Assembly: GCF_001904615.1 (NCBI RefSeq)
Contig: NZ_MRBY01000012.1
Span: forward strand, 1-64,000
DNA: 64,000 nucleotides
Direction: 5' to 3'
From: [Limnothrix rosea] IAM M-220
GTDB lineage: Bacteria; Cyanobacteriota; Cyanobacteriia; Cyanobacteriales; MRBY01
The translations under genes and the position numbers were made by a program. The notes below the pieces were generated by a model. It had not been told where the DNA came from. It did no database searches and saw nothing but the letters and a program-made list of their open reading frames with translations. Below, in pieces: positions 28,312 to 37,875 of this stretch (its first letter is position 1; the number at the start of each line of letters is the position of its first letter).

Positions 28312-28488
28312 ATGGCTTATCAAATCGAAGATGAAGACGGCAAGCTCAATAATTTTGCCGTAGAACCCACAATGTATAAAGCAGAACCAAAAACTGGTGA
28401 TGCGCAAAAAAATACTGCCATAATCGGCATTATTGGCGCTGTACTAGTCGTTGCCCTGATTGCTGTAACGTTTGTTATCTCAAGCTAA
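28312..28488 (+). CDS. psb34: photosystem II assembly protein Psb34
   Basis: A 58-residue protein with a soluble N-terminus containing DGKLNNFAVEPTMYKAE, the motif shared by Psb34 and high-light-inducible proteins, and one membrane helix (IIGIIGAVLVVALIAVTFVI). Psb34 binds the CP47 side of PSII assembly intermediates. The ATG at 28312 follows AAAAAAAAGGAATCTTACTAA, giving a good ribosome site. The start, frame and stop (TAA 28486-28488) were read directly from the DNA. Confidence 0.85.
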   Translation: MAYQIEDEDGKLNNFAVEPTMYKAEPKTGDAQKNTAIIGIIGAVLVVALIAVTFVISS

Positions 28489-28584
28489 AGTTTTATACTC
28501 GCTAACCTCAATCCAGACACCGCCTATGGAAGTCAGGGCTACTATGGAATTGTCATCACTCGCTTACATTATGAGGATTTGACC

Positions 28585-28695
28585 ATGACAAATGGCCTGT
28601 TAGTGATTGAGGTTATTGGCGTTGTTGCTGTGTCCTGTGCTGTATTGGCTCCAATTCTTTGCTGGGTTCTCCCCCATCATTTTTATGCCTCTTAG
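28585..28695 (+). CDS. possible 36-residue membrane microprotein
   Basis: ATG 28585 follows TGAGGATTTGACC, a plausible ribosome site. It encodes one hydrophobic helix (LLVIEVIGVVAVSCAVLAPI) ending in CWVLPHHFYAS. Size and topology are like the small photosystem subunits, but I cannot match it to psbX, psaI, petL or the others with confidence. It lies 96 bases after psb34 and before a terminator, so the two may share a transcript. Confidence 0.35.
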   Translation: MTNGLLVIEVIGVVAVSCAVLAPILCWVLPHHFYAS

Positions 28696-28761
28696 ATTCT
28701 TTTTTAGGCTTAAAGCAATTTAGAAAAATGCAGCTTTTTTCAATTTAAATTTTTTCAATTT

Positions 28762-28790
28762 AAAAAGGAGTGATGTTTATCGCTCCTTTT
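28762..28790. terminator. bidirectional terminator-like hairpin
   Basis: AAAAGGAGTGAT / ATCGCTCCTTTT forms an 11-12 bp stem with a GTTT loop. It lies between psb34 with the microprotein gene on the plus strand and the 53-residue gene on the minus strand, and could stop both. A TTTTTTCAATTTAAA direct repeat (two copies) sits just before it. Confidence 0.65.
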
Positions 28791-28919
28791 GTTCGGTTGA
28801 CTATTTTTTCGCAAACGGCAATCTCTGCATTGAATGTCGGCAAAGATATGTATATTGTCATTTTGTTCCTAAGGAAAGCCAGTTGACAAGGAACTTTTTA
28901 GAACGAACTTTTTGGGTTC

Positions 28920-29081
28920 TTATTTACTGGCGATCGCCTCTCGAATCCAAGACCGAAATAGCTTACCTTCTTTATCCGTAAACCAGTGGGCGACAAGACG
29001 AGTCTCCGTCGCTTGATTTCCCAAAAAAACAGGACAAGACAGCTGTTTTTGTGGTGTCGAAACATGACTTTGGGTTGTCAT
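28920..29081 (-). CDS. 53-residue hypothetical protein
   Basis: The ATG at 29081 is preceded on the minus strand by AAGGAGGGTTACAAGCA, a strong and well-spaced ribosome site. The product is soluble and compact (CPVFLGNQATETRLVAHWFT, then GKLFRSWIREAIASK). The last residues are encoded by a HIP1 site. It looks like a real small gene too short for default gene callers. I do not know its family. The 29082-29492 stretch beyond it has no gene I can support. Confidence 0.5.
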   Translation of the reverse strand: MTTQSHVSTPQKQLSCPVFLGNQATETRLVAHWFTDKEGKLFRSWIREAIASK

Positions 29082-29492
29082 TGCTTGTAACCCTCCTTGG
29101 CGGATTCCGTATTAAGGCAAGGTAAACGGCTTAATGATTCCTTAACCTAGTTTTATTCTATTAACTCATTGCCTAAAACAAAAATACTAGGGTGCAAAGT
29201 TTACAAAACTCCGGTGGCCATATTGAGAAATGTTAAAGATGCTGTCGGGGCGATCGCCCAAGCCGCCATGATCACCACTCCTTAACAATCCGTTACGAAC
29301 TTCATCAAACAACACAATTCGAGAGTGGAAAATGCTCCAATTCGAGTTAGTCTGAATAATGTTTCGCCCTAAATTTTTCCGAAAAAGTCCTTGCCACGTA
29401 AAGGGTTCAGGATGTTTAGGACAGAAAACAATTGAGAGTATTTTTACCAACTCCTCCCATTAACAATATTTCTTTAAAAGTTCTCAAGCGAT

Positions 29493-30527
29493 ATGGCAGC
29501 CCTGCAGACAGATAAGAAGACATTGATCGACCAACCCGTTCCCCCCAGCGATTCCAAAGCGCGTGTGAGCGCCTTTATGAAAGGAATTCAAGACACAATT
29601 TGTGCTGGACTCGAAACTGCTGATGGGGCAGGGAAATTCAAAGAAGATGCTTGGGAGCGAGAAGAAGGAGGCGGTGGCCGTTCCCGGGTGATGACCGAAG
29701 GAAATATCCTTGAGCAGGGCGGTGTGAATTTCTCTGAGGTTTGGGGCGAACAGTTGCCTCCCTCTATCTTGAAGCAATGTCCCGAAGCGGCAGGTCATAA
29801 TTTTTATGCGACGGGCACTTCTATGGTTTTGCATCCCCGTAGTCCTTTTATTCCCACGGTGCACCTAAATTATCGTTATTTTGAGGCGGGTCCTGTTTGG
29901 TGGTTTGGTGGTGGTGCAGATTTAACGCCTTACTACCCCTTCGCTGAAGATGCGGCTCATTTTCACCGAACCTATAAAGCGGCTTGCGATCGCCACCATC
30001 CCGAATATTACAACGTCTTTAAGCGCTGGTGTGACGAGTACTTCTATCTCAAGCACCGTAACGAAACCCGGGGTGTGGGTGGTTTGTTCTTTGATTATCA
30101 AAATGGTGTGGGTGAACTTTATAAAGGCCCCTTAGCCAATAAAGCTGCCGCAGAGCATAGTCGTCAGCTCAATGAATTGCCCCCAAGAAGTTGGGAAGAA
30201 ATCTTTGCTTTCGTCCAAGATTGTGGCGGTGCTTTCTTGGATGCCTATGTGCCGATCATTGAGCGCCGTAAAGATATTGAATATGGTGACCATGAGCGCC
30301 AGTTTCAGTTGTATCGCCGAGGCCGCTATGTTGAGTTCAACCTCGTTTATGACCGTGGCACAATTTTTGGTTTACAGACCAATGGGCGCACAGAGTCGAT
30401 TTTGATGTCTCTCCCTCCCCTCGTTCGCTGGCAGTATAACTACAGCCCTGAACCGGGTAGTCGTGAAGCGGAACTTTATGAGCGTTTTCTGAAGCCCCAA
30501 GATTGGGCGAATTGGCAGGAATCCTAA
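29493..30527 (+). CDS. hemF: coproporphyrinogen III oxidase, aerobic
   Basis: A 344-residue HemF. It decarboxylates coproporphyrinogen III to protoporphyrinogen IX with O2, feeding heme and chlorophyll synthesis. Diagnostic parts are [61 protein letters not shown] and the C-terminal [17 protein letters not shown]. The length is normal and the frame is intact. The start ATG at 29493 fits. The gene is monocistronic. Confidence 0.97.
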   Translation: MAALQTDKKTLIDQPVPPSDSKARVSAFMKGIQDTICAGLETADGAGKFKEDAWEREEGGGGRSRVMTEGNILEQGGVNFSEVWGEQLPPSILKQCPEAAGHNFYATGTSMVLHPRSPFIPTVHLNYRYFEAGPVWWFGGGADLTPYYPFAEDAAHFHRTYKAACDRHHPEYYNVFKRWCDEYFYLKHRNETRGVGGLFFDYQNGVGELYKGPLANKAAAEHSRQLNELPPRSWEEIFAFVQDCGGAFLDAYVPIIERRKDIEYGDHERQFQLYRRGRYVEFNLVYDRGTIFGLQTNGRTESILMSLPPLVRWQYNYSPEPGSREAELYERFLKPQDWANWQES

Positions 30528-30735
30528 ATTATTAGGTTACTGGCCATCAAAAAACTGGGGAATATTACTAGGCTTGGTGGCGGTTATGGGCGATCGCCCA
30601 GCCAATAATTAGTGTATTTCTCAGTAAATATGCGCAAATTTGCTGCGGATCGGCAACGAAGCAAATAATATTGAGTATGATGAGACATGAATTTATAAGC
30701 TGCTCTTATCTGCACTTAGCAATTGGGAGGTCTGT

Positions 30736-31140
30736 GTGATTCCGATCGAACAAGCAACGCATACTGCATCAGACGGAACAACAATTATTGTTTTGACTCC
30801 AAGTGGACGGCTTGATATCAGAACAGCATGGCAATTTCGCCTAGAGCTACAACAATGTATTTCCAAGCTGAGTCCCCATGTCGTGATTAACCTTAGCCAG
30901 GTGAGTTTTGTCGACAGTTCGGGTCTAACGGCCCTTGTCGCTGGCATGCGTGATGCTGATAAAAATCAAGGTAGTTTCCGAATTTGCGAAGTTCATCCTG
31001 AATCTCGTCTAGTTTTTGAAGTCACCATGATGGACTCTGTTTTTGAGATTTACGAGACGCAAAAAGAAGCGCTGGAAACAGTTCCCCGCGGTCGTCAGGC
31101 AACGGCTTCTGGCGGCAATGAGTCTAAGGCTGCAATGTAA
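30736..31140 (+). CDS. STAS-domain anti-sigma factor antagonist
   Basis: A 134-residue SpoIIAA-like protein. The STAS fold spans about residues 10-110, and the phosphorylatable Ser lies in VSFVDSSGLTALVAGMR. Such proteins bind an anti-sigma kinase when unphosphorylated. GTG 30736 is preceded by TTGGGAGGTCTGT, a strong ribosome site. The Ser/Thr-rich tail of about 20 residues is extra. No RsbW-type kinase or PP2C phosphatase is adjacent. Confidence 0.85.
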   Translation: MIPIEQATHTASDGTTIIVLTPSGRLDIRTAWQFRLELQQCISKLSPHVVINLSQVSFVDSSGLTALVAGMRDADKNQGSFRICEVHPESRLVFEVTMMDSVFEIYETQKEALETVPRGRQATASGGNESKAAM

Positions 31141-31235
31141 AATATGCGGGTTACTATTTTAAAATTCAAGAGCGAGTAGAGGGTCTGTTTATGTTGGTGA
31201 ACGAGACATCTACTCTATGGCATCAGGGTCAGGTT

Positions 31236-32693
31236 TTAGCGGTCTGCAACTGAAAGCATTTCTCCGAGATTAATACGGTTACCGCCTGAGGCGATCGCCT
31301 GTTGTAAAGCCTTACGGGTTGATTTCACTAAATCTGTTGGCAACATGGCTAGGGTTGGCACAATGGAGTTGATGCCAATGCTAATAGTCACATATTCATT
31401 GATGGGAGACTGGAGATGATTAATTTTGAGCTTGGGAATACTGGAGAGGATTTGATCGGCGAGGAATAACGCGCCATCTAGGTCGGTATTGGGTAAAATT
31501 ATGCCAAATTCTTCTGGGCTACATCGAGCGACTAAATCGGCAGGTCGTTGACAGACAAGGGCGATCGCCCAGGATACTTGTTGCAGACATTTTTGTGCGA
31601 GTTCTTCGCCATAAACTTCGTAGTAAAGATCAAAATGATCAATCTTGCACCACATCACCGTTAGCGGTAAATCTTCGCGGGCAAGGCGTTGCCATTCTTT
31701 TTCTAAAACTTGCTCAAAACGGCGGGCGTTGGGAATCAGAGTCAGTTCATCGGTGGTATTGCTAGCTTCGATCTTCTGTTTGCTGCTAGTCAGTTGTTGA
31801 TCGAGCTCGTATTGATGGATGGCGATCGCCATTTGATTACTCAGAACTTCAATAAATTCAATTTCTTCAGCGAGCCATTCCCGTTGTTGATAACAGCTAT
31901 GGAGCAATAACACTCCCCAAAGATGTTCTTGGACAATAATCGGAAAACTCAGACAGGTTTTTACCTGAAGCTGTTGCAAGAGGGTGTTAATTTTACGGAC
32001 TGATTCGTTCTTTGTTGTTTCTACATGGTTGCATTGCAATTGACTATAAAAATTCCAGACCCAAGGATTATTTTGAAAATAAGTGTAGTAATCTTTATAG
32101 CCTGCATCGTAGGCCCTCACCGACCATTCAAAGCGCATTCCCTCCGGTGCTTTTCCGTCTAACTGATAAATGATTGCCCTTTCTACAGCAAAAACCTGAC
32201 CAATATGGTTGACAACATTGCGTAGAATTTCCTTTGGCGATCGCTTTTGAATCGTTTGCGATACCAACATTGTCAACAGCTCTTGTCTTTTTTTGACAAC
32301 GAAAGCAGCACCATGATGATCAAATTGGAGACCTGCCGAGCCACGAAACTGCCAAATGCGCCCAAGAACTAACTGTTCAAGACGGATAGGCTTGCTTGAA
32401 ACCTCAAAACTACGGCCATCAATAGTATGTAAAAGCTCTTGAGTTTCTAGTAGAGGCTGGGTTTCAGTATCATGCACCTCATGGATAAACTCTTCTTCGT
32501 CCCGAAACAAACTACCGATGTAACTTATTTGGCTCTCATAGGACATCTCATAACGCACTTCACGAGGAATCCGAAAAGCTTGAACAAACGCATCGTTAAT
32601 TAATATCTGCCCTTGGCGATCAAGACTTACCAATACTCCCCAATCAAAGGAGTCGATAAATGCCTGAATCATAGTCTGTTCTTTATCTTTCAT
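31236..32693 (-). CDS. PAS/GAF protein with degenerate GGDEF domain
   Basis: A 485-residue cytoplasmic sensor. A PAS-like domain lies at the N-terminus (FDWGVLVSLDRQGQILINDA). A GAF domain of the phytochrome-like type follows (NVVNHIGQVFAVERAIIYQL, CLSFPIIVQEHLWGVLLLHSCYQ), but no chromophore Cys is in the usual place. The C-terminal GGDEF-like domain reads RCSPEEFGIILP where R-GGDEF is expected, so cyclase activity is unlikely and it may act as a c-di-GMP or GTP sensor or dimeriser. ATG 32693 is preferred over TTG 32711. The divergent sps gene begins 1.1 kb away. Confidence 0.8.
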   Translation of the reverse strand: MKDKEQTMIQAFIDSFDWGVLVSLDRQGQILINDAFVQAFRIPREVRYEMSYESQISYIGSLFRDEEEFIHEVHDTETQPLLETQELLHTIDGRSFEVSSKPIRLEQLVLGRIWQFRGSAGLQFDHHGAAFVVKKRQELLTMLVSQTIQKRSPKEILRNVVNHIGQVFAVERAIIYQLDGKAPEGMRFEWSVRAYDAGYKDYYTYFQNNPWVWNFYSQLQCNHVETTKNESVRKINTLLQQLQVKTCLSFPIIVQEHLWGVLLLHSCYQQREWLAEEIEFIEVLSNQMAIAIHQYELDQQLTSSKQKIEASNTTDELTLIPNARRFEQVLEKEWQRLAREDLPLTVMWCKIDHFDLYYEVYGEELAQKCLQQVSWAIALVCQRPADLVARCSPEEFGIILPNTDLDGALFLADQILSSIPKLKINHLQSPINEYVTISIGINSIVPTLAMLPTDLVKSTRKALQQAIASGGNRINLGEMLSVADR

Positions 32694-32968
32694 GGATAAC
32701 GAGATGCCCAAAAACTAAAAGGTTATGTCCTCGGATCCTGAGAATGCTTGCATTATGTCAATTAACATCGCATCGCGAAGTATAGACTGATTCACCGAGT
32801 TAGTGCTGTCTTCTACGACCATTTTGGCTAACGATCCGTATGTTTAGGGAATGATTTCACAATTTGTTTTAAGTTACTTATCTTATTGCTAGCAGGGGTT
32901 TATTCTACAGAGGTTGGAGGTATATTAACGCGGCAAAAAAACACTTTTGATAATGGCGTAATTAAGCT

Positions 32969-33232
32969 ATGGGCGCTCCCCTGTTGGTAGGACGGTTTGG
33001 CCCTAGTGAACGGGATCCCAACGCCGACTTGGGCAAAATACTGCTGGGTTCGACCAGTATGCTCACCGTGGCGATCGCCTCCCTCCAGACCTTCCCAAAC
33101 TACAATACCCTTCCAGAGAAACACCTATCCCCAACGACAAAACCACCAGCAACTAAACCAGAAATCGCAGAAAAAACCATTGTCCTAACACAAGACAAAA
33201 ATCAACAGACATTATTGAAAAAGCCCCCATAA
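32969..33232 (+). CDS. dubious open frame in the long gap before sps
   Basis: The segment 32960-33110 is richer in GC than the AT-rich DNA around it. Its plus frame has a protein-like start (PLLVGRFGPSERDPNADLGK, MLTVAIASLQTFP) that ends in a Pro/Lys-rich tail. It may be a gene fragment or a small gene. The minus strand is also open here. I cannot assign a family. The rest of the gap, 33233-33776, is very AT-rich and presumably contains the sps promoter, plus one weak AAAAATC/GATTTTT hairpin near 33573. Confidence 0.2.
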   Translation: MGAPLLVGRFGPSERDPNADLGKILLGSTSMLTVAIASLQTFPNYNTLPEKHLSPTTKPPATKPEIAEKTIVLTQDKNQQTLLKKPP

Positions 33233-33776
33233 AGTGGACAAGCATTACCGATGAATATCCGCAAATCCCCAGCAAAATCCAGAGTAAATATTTTTTAAAA
33301 CATCTTAAATATCAGTTTTTTTACCTTAAAAAATCAAAGAAACCCATATATAAACAGAAGAATCCAAAACAATACCAAGCAAAAAAACCATAACCTTTTA
33401 TTCTTTTTGAATTACATCCCGACCAATACATTACAGATACTACTTGATAGAAAATAGCCTGACCCTATTTTTTATTTCTCAATATCTACTTATTTCTAAA
33501 TATCTATTTGTTGAAGAAGATTGTTTTTCTTAAAAAATGACAAAGCAACAAAAGAGAACAAGGTAATACTAAAAAAAATCTGAAGATTTTTGTCCTTTCC
33601 ATCGAAAGAGACAGGATGTTTTTTAAGATTATGCTAGGAGATTATTGACCCATCTAACGGGGCTGCTAGTGCGTTATCATAAACAATATTCGCACAGACT
33701 GAGACGCAATTGGAAGACCCCATAAACCCTTTTCCGATAGTGCTTTTCGTTGATTTCAGGTGACATTAAAACATCT

Positions 33777-35930
33777 ATGGCTAATCAAGAAAAATATATT
33801 TTATTAATCAGTATTCACGGCCTTATTCGGAGTACTGAACTTGAACTAGGGCGAGACTCAGATACTGGTGGTCAGACCAAATATGTCGTTGAGCTAGCAG
33901 AAGCCCTATCCACCTCGCCAGTGATTGGAAAAGTCGACCTGATGACGAAGCTCATTGACGACGAGACAGTAAGCAAAGATTATGCCCAGCCCCTTGAAGC
34001 CATTAACAACAAAGCTCACATTGTTCGTATTTCCTGCGGCTGTGACGACTATCTTCGTAAAGAAGACCTCTGGGATTATTTGGACAACTTTGCTGATAAT
34101 GCCCTCACCTATCTAAAAGCCCAAGACCGTCTTCCAGATATCATCCATACCCACTACGCCGATGCTGGATATGTGGGAGTTCGTCTTTCCAACCAACTTG
34201 AAATACCCCTTGTCCATACAGGCCATTCTTTAGGACGTAGTAAGCGTAAACGTTTGCTTGCGAGCGGCATAAATAGAGAAACCATCGAAGCTCGCTACAA
34301 TATCACCCGTCGTATTAATGCCGAAGAAAATACCCTCGCCTCAGCCCAGCGCGTGATTACCAGTACGAATCAAGAAATCATTGAACAATATGCCCAATAC
34401 GATTTCTACACACCGGATCGGATGCGCATTGTACCGCCGGGAACTGATTTAGAGAGATTTCACCCAGCTGATGGTACAGAGTGGGAACATCCTTTATTTC
34501 ATCGCCTCAGATCTTTTCTTCGGGAACCCAATAAACCCATTGTTTTAGCTTTATCACGCCTTGATCAACGCAAAAATATTCGAGTTTTAATTGAAACCTT
34601 TGGGGAATCGCCAGAATTACAAGAAAAAGCAAATCTTGTGATTTTTTCTGGTACACGTGAAGACATTCGTAACCTTGAGGCAAATGCCCAAACTATTTTT
34701 ATTGATTTGCTCTTGGCTATTGACCGCTATAACCTCTATGGTAAGGTTGCCTATCCTAAACATTTAACCTTTGAAGAAATCAGTGGAATTTATCGTCTTG
34801 CGGCTCTTTCAAAGGGGGTCTTTATCAATCCGGCCCTCACAGAACCTTTTGGTTTGACTTTAATTGAGGCTGCGGCCAGTGGATTGCCAATTGTTGCGAC
34901 GAAAGATGGTGGTCCTGTTGATATTATTAGAAATTGTCAAAATGGCTATCTGATTGATCCGCTAGATACAAAGGATATTGCTGCTCAGCTACTAAAAATT
35001 TTAGGTGAGAGTGAGCAGTGGCAAAAGTTTGCTCAAAATGGCTTGGAGAATATCAAGAAATACTATACTTGGGAATCTCATATAGAGAGCTATCTAGAAG
35101 TATTGCAGCCTTTATTTGAAAGAAAGGTTGATGCTAAATTAGAGTCTGTTGCACCTCGTAATAAGCTTTTCCATACTGGTGCAATTATTACGACACTTGA
35201 TCAAAATTTATTGGGTTCTTCTGACTCTTTAGAAGAGTTGGTTGAGGTTTTAGAGAATAACCAAAAGAATATTAGTTTTTGTATTGCTACTGGCCGTCGA
35301 TTAGAGTCGGCGCTAAAGGCAATTCGTGGCCTCGGTATTCCTCAGCCTGATGTTTTGATTACGGGTTTGGGTACTGAGATGTACTATGGTAAAAGTCTAA
35401 CGAAAGATGAGGCTTGGCAAACTCATATTGACTATCGCTGGAATCGTAAGCGAATTGTTAAGCTATTGTCTACAATGGTGGGTTTAAATATTCAAAGTCA
35501 AGAGAGTCAAACGGCTTATAAGATTAGTTATTTTTATGATCCAGAGCTTGCGCCGTCTATTGATCAAATTAAGCGTTTACTGTTACAAAATGAGCAGAAT
35601 GTAAATCTTTTTGTTTCTTTTGGTCAATATTTGGATATTACGCCAATTAGGGCTTCAAAGGGCTATGCATTGCGCTGGTTTGCAGAGCGTTGGGGTATTC
35701 CTCTGGAGCGTATTTTGGCAGTTGGTGGTTCTGGTGCTGATGAAGATATGATGCTTGGTAATACGCTGTCTGTTGTTGTGGCAAATCGCCATCAGGAGGA
35801 GCTATCGGATTTGGCAAAGGTTGAGCCTATTTATTTCTCGGAGCAACAGTTTGCTGCTGGGATTTTAGATGGTATTGAGCATTTTAATTTTCTCGAATTG
35901 TGTGATGTGGCGAAGCTGGAAGTGGGTTAG
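33777..35930 (+). CDS. spsA: sucrose-phosphate synthase
   Basis: A 717-residue bidomain SPS that makes sucrose-6-phosphate from a nucleotide-glucose and fructose-6-phosphate. The GT-B glycosyltransferase part (1 to about 455) has GRDSDTGGQTKYVVELAEAL at the start, HTGHSLGRSKRKRLL and the EPFGLTLIE motif near 355. The SPP-like HAD tail starts near 460, but its first motif reads TTLDQNLL near residue 471 instead of DLDxT, so the nucleophilic Asp is missing and the tail is probably structural. ATG 33777 is preferred over TTG 33750. It heads the sucrose cluster. Confidence 0.95.
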   Translation: MANQEKYILLISIHGLIRSTELELGRDSDTGGQTKYVVELAEALSTSPVIGKVDLMTKLIDDETVSKDYAQPLEAINNKAHIVRISCGCDDYLRKEDLWDYLDNFADNALTYLKAQDRLPDIIHTHYADAGYVGVRLSNQLEIPLVHTGHSLGRSKRKRLLASGINRETIEARYNITRRINAEENTLASAQRVITSTNQEIIEQYAQYDFYTPDRMRIVPPGTDLERFHPADGTEWEHPLFHRLRSFLREPNKPIVLALSRLDQRKNIRVLIETFGESPELQEKANLVIFSGTREDIRNLEANAQTIFIDLLLAIDRYNLYGKVAYPKHLTFEEISGIYRLAALSKGVFINPALTEPFGLTLIEAAASGLPIVATKDGGPVDIIRNCQNGYLIDPLDTKDIAAQLLKILGESEQWQKFAQNGLENIKKYYTWESHIESYLEVLQPLFERKVDAKLESVAPRNKLFHTGAIITTLDQNLLGSSDSLEELVEVLENNQKNISFCIATGRRLESALKAIRGLGIPQPDVLITGLGTEMYYGKSLTKDEAWQTHIDYRWNRKRIVKLLSTMVGLNIQSQESQTAYKISYFYDPELAPSIDQIKRLLLQNEQNVNLFVSFGQYLDITPIRASKGYALRWFAERWGIPLERILAVGGSGADEDMMLGNTLSVVVANRHQEELSDLAKVEPIYFSEQQFAAGILDGIEHFNFLELCDVAKLEVG

Positions 35931-35935
35931 GTGTG

Positions 35936-36775
35936 ATGGATAAATTATTACTTTGTACGGATCTTGATCGTACTTTGATTCCTAATGGTCAACAGCCGGA
36001 GTCGCCGAGGGCGAGGGATTATTTTGCCAAAGTGGTGAGTCAGCCCCATGTGTGTTTGGCTTATGTGACGGGTCGTCATTTGGCGCTTATTGAAGGGGCG
36101 ATCGCCGAGTATGGGTTACCGCAGCCAGATTTTATTGTGGCGGATGTGGGGACTAGTATTTATCAAGCGGATGGAGAGGGGCAATGGCGGCGATCGCCGG
36201 AGTGGGATGGTGAGTTGGCGGCAGATTGGCAGCAAAGAACGGCTCAGGATTTAGCGCCATTGGCGACAAAAATTGCTGATTGTCGTTTACAGGAATCAGC
36301 AAAGCAAGGTTTACATAAACTGAGTTGTTACATCAATTTGGATGCATCGATTCAGTCGATTATTTCCCAAGTAAAAAATGAATTTGAGATGGCAAAAATC
36401 AGGGCGAATTTCATCTGGAGTATTGATGAACAGGCAGATATTGGCTTGTTAGATATTTTGCCCCATCGTGCCAATAAATACGAAGCGATTACTTTTTTGA
36501 TGAAGAATCACGACTTTTATCTATACAATACGATTTTCTCTGGGGATAGTGGTAATGATCGTGATGTGCTGATTAGTCCTATTAAATCTATCGTCGTCGC
36601 CAATGCTCCCCGTGATTTAAAGCAACAACTGCTGACTGATATTCAATCTTTTAAGCGTAAGGATACTCTATATTTTGCGATGGGTGAGTTTGTCGGGCTG
36701 AATGGAAATTATAGTGCAGGTATTGTCGAAGGGATTTGTCATTATTTCCCAGAGTATGTATCACTAATTTGTTAG
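35936..36775 (+). CDS. spp: sucrose-phosphate phosphatase
   Basis: A 279-residue HAD phosphatase that removes phosphate from sucrose-6-phosphate. The catalytic motif CTDLDRTLIP is intact, unlike the SPP-like tail of SPS. The other motifs are YVTGRHL, the Lys region and FSGDSGNDRDVL with the metal-binding Asp residues. It starts 5 bases after the sps stop (GTG 35933 or ATG 35936), so it is translationally coupled. Together these two genes complete sucrose synthesis. Confidence 0.93.
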   Translation: MDKLLLCTDLDRTLIPNGQQPESPRARDYFAKVVSQPHVCLAYVTGRHLALIEGAIAEYGLPQPDFIVADVGTSIYQADGEGQWRRSPEWDGELAADWQQRTAQDLAPLATKIADCRLQESAKQGLHKLSCYINLDASIQSIISQVKNEFEMAKIRANFIWSIDEQADIGLLDILPHRANKYEAITFLMKNHDFYLYNTIFSGDSGNDRDVLISPIKSIVVANAPRDLKQQLLTDIQSFKRKDTLYFAMGEFVGLNGNYSAGIVEGICHYFPEYVSLIC

Positions 36776-36820
36776 GCGATCGCCCGTTCCAGAAAATTGA
36801 GATGACATAGCAGGTAGTCA

Positions 36821-37702
36821 ATGAATCATCAACCCAGCATAATCTTCGGTGAAGTGCTTTGGGACTGTTTCCCTGACGGTAACAAAGTTTTAGGGGGAGC
36901 ACCATTTAATGTGGCTTGGCATTTACAAGCTTTTGGCCAAGCACCGATACTAATTTCCCGGATCGGTGATGACTCAGCAGGGCAAAAAATTTTGCAGGCA
37001 ATGGGGGATTGGGGCATGACCCTAGACGGTGTACAAGTTGACCCAAAGTTAGGGACTGGAATTGTCACTGTTAGGCTAAAAGATGGACAGCCCAGCTATG
37101 ATATTGAACATCCAAAGGCATACGATCATATCGATAGTTATTTATTTCCAGATTTTCCGACGAAATCATTGCTATATCATGGCTCTTTAGCCATTCGAAA
37201 TGATATATCAAAGCAAGCTTTAGCCACTTTGAAAACATCGATTTCGGGAACAGTTTTTTTTGATGTTAATTTCCGTGATCCTTGGTGGACGGCGGAGACG
37301 ATTCAACACTTTTTATCAGAAACGACTTGGCTGAAGCTTAATGACGAAGAATTGCCGGCTCTCGTCCCTAATTTACAGGATAGAGATGAGCAAATAGCGA
37401 CTTTATTTGAGCAAAGAAATACGGAATATATTCTGCTGACTGAAGGGGCTGCTGGGGCAACTCTCATCCCTCGACAGGGCGATCGCCTCAACATCAAACC
37501 GGATAAAACGACGACTGTTGTGGATACTGTCGGTGCTGGAGACGCTTTTTGTAGCATCTTATTGCTGGGGATCTCCTTAAACTGGCCTTTGGCACAAACC
37601 TTAGAAAGGGCACAAACCTTTGCTAGCGCCATCGTTGGCATTCAAGGGGCAACCACCACCGATAAGAATTTTTACCAACTCTTTCAAGATGCATGGTTTT
37701 AG
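36821..37702 (+). CDS. frk: fructokinase (PfkB family)
   Basis: A 293-residue sugar kinase of the PfkB/ribokinase fold. It has GGAPFNVAWHLQAFG near the N-terminus and the anion-hole/catalytic-Asp motif DTVGAGDAFCS near 240. The neighbours make fructose its likely substrate: amylosucrase downstream releases fructose, which this enzyme would return to metabolism. It follows spp by 45 bases with a HIP1 site between them and is likely in the same operon. Confidence 0.9.
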   Translation: MNHQPSIIFGEVLWDCFPDGNKVLGGAPFNVAWHLQAFGQAPILISRIGDDSAGQKILQAMGDWGMTLDGVQVDPKLGTGIVTVRLKDGQPSYDIEHPKAYDHIDSYLFPDFPTKSLLYHGSLAIRNDISKQALATLKTSISGTVFFDVNFRDPWWTAETIQHFLSETTWLKLNDEELPALVPNLQDRDEQIATLFEQRNTEYILLTEGAAGATLIPRQGDRLNIKPDKTTTVVDTVGAGDAFCSILLLGISLNWPLAQTLERAQTFASAIVGIQGATTTDKNFYQLFQDAWF

Positions 37703-37875
37703 CTTTGCAATCATCAATTTTCTGGAACGATCAATTTATACTTAATGACGAAAGGCCAAGCGGTATAAACAGTCAGTTAGTCGTTCGAGCTCCCATTACC
37801 CCAGCAAATCACCTCGAACCATTCCCCGCTACCTTTTCACCTACTACTCGGCTCGCAACATAAGGCAGTTTTTTC

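Noticed and set aside
29187-29450. 87-codon minus frame upstream of hemF
   Set aside because: No family, no ribosome site, and the composition is ambiguous on both strands. It remains possible but unsupported.
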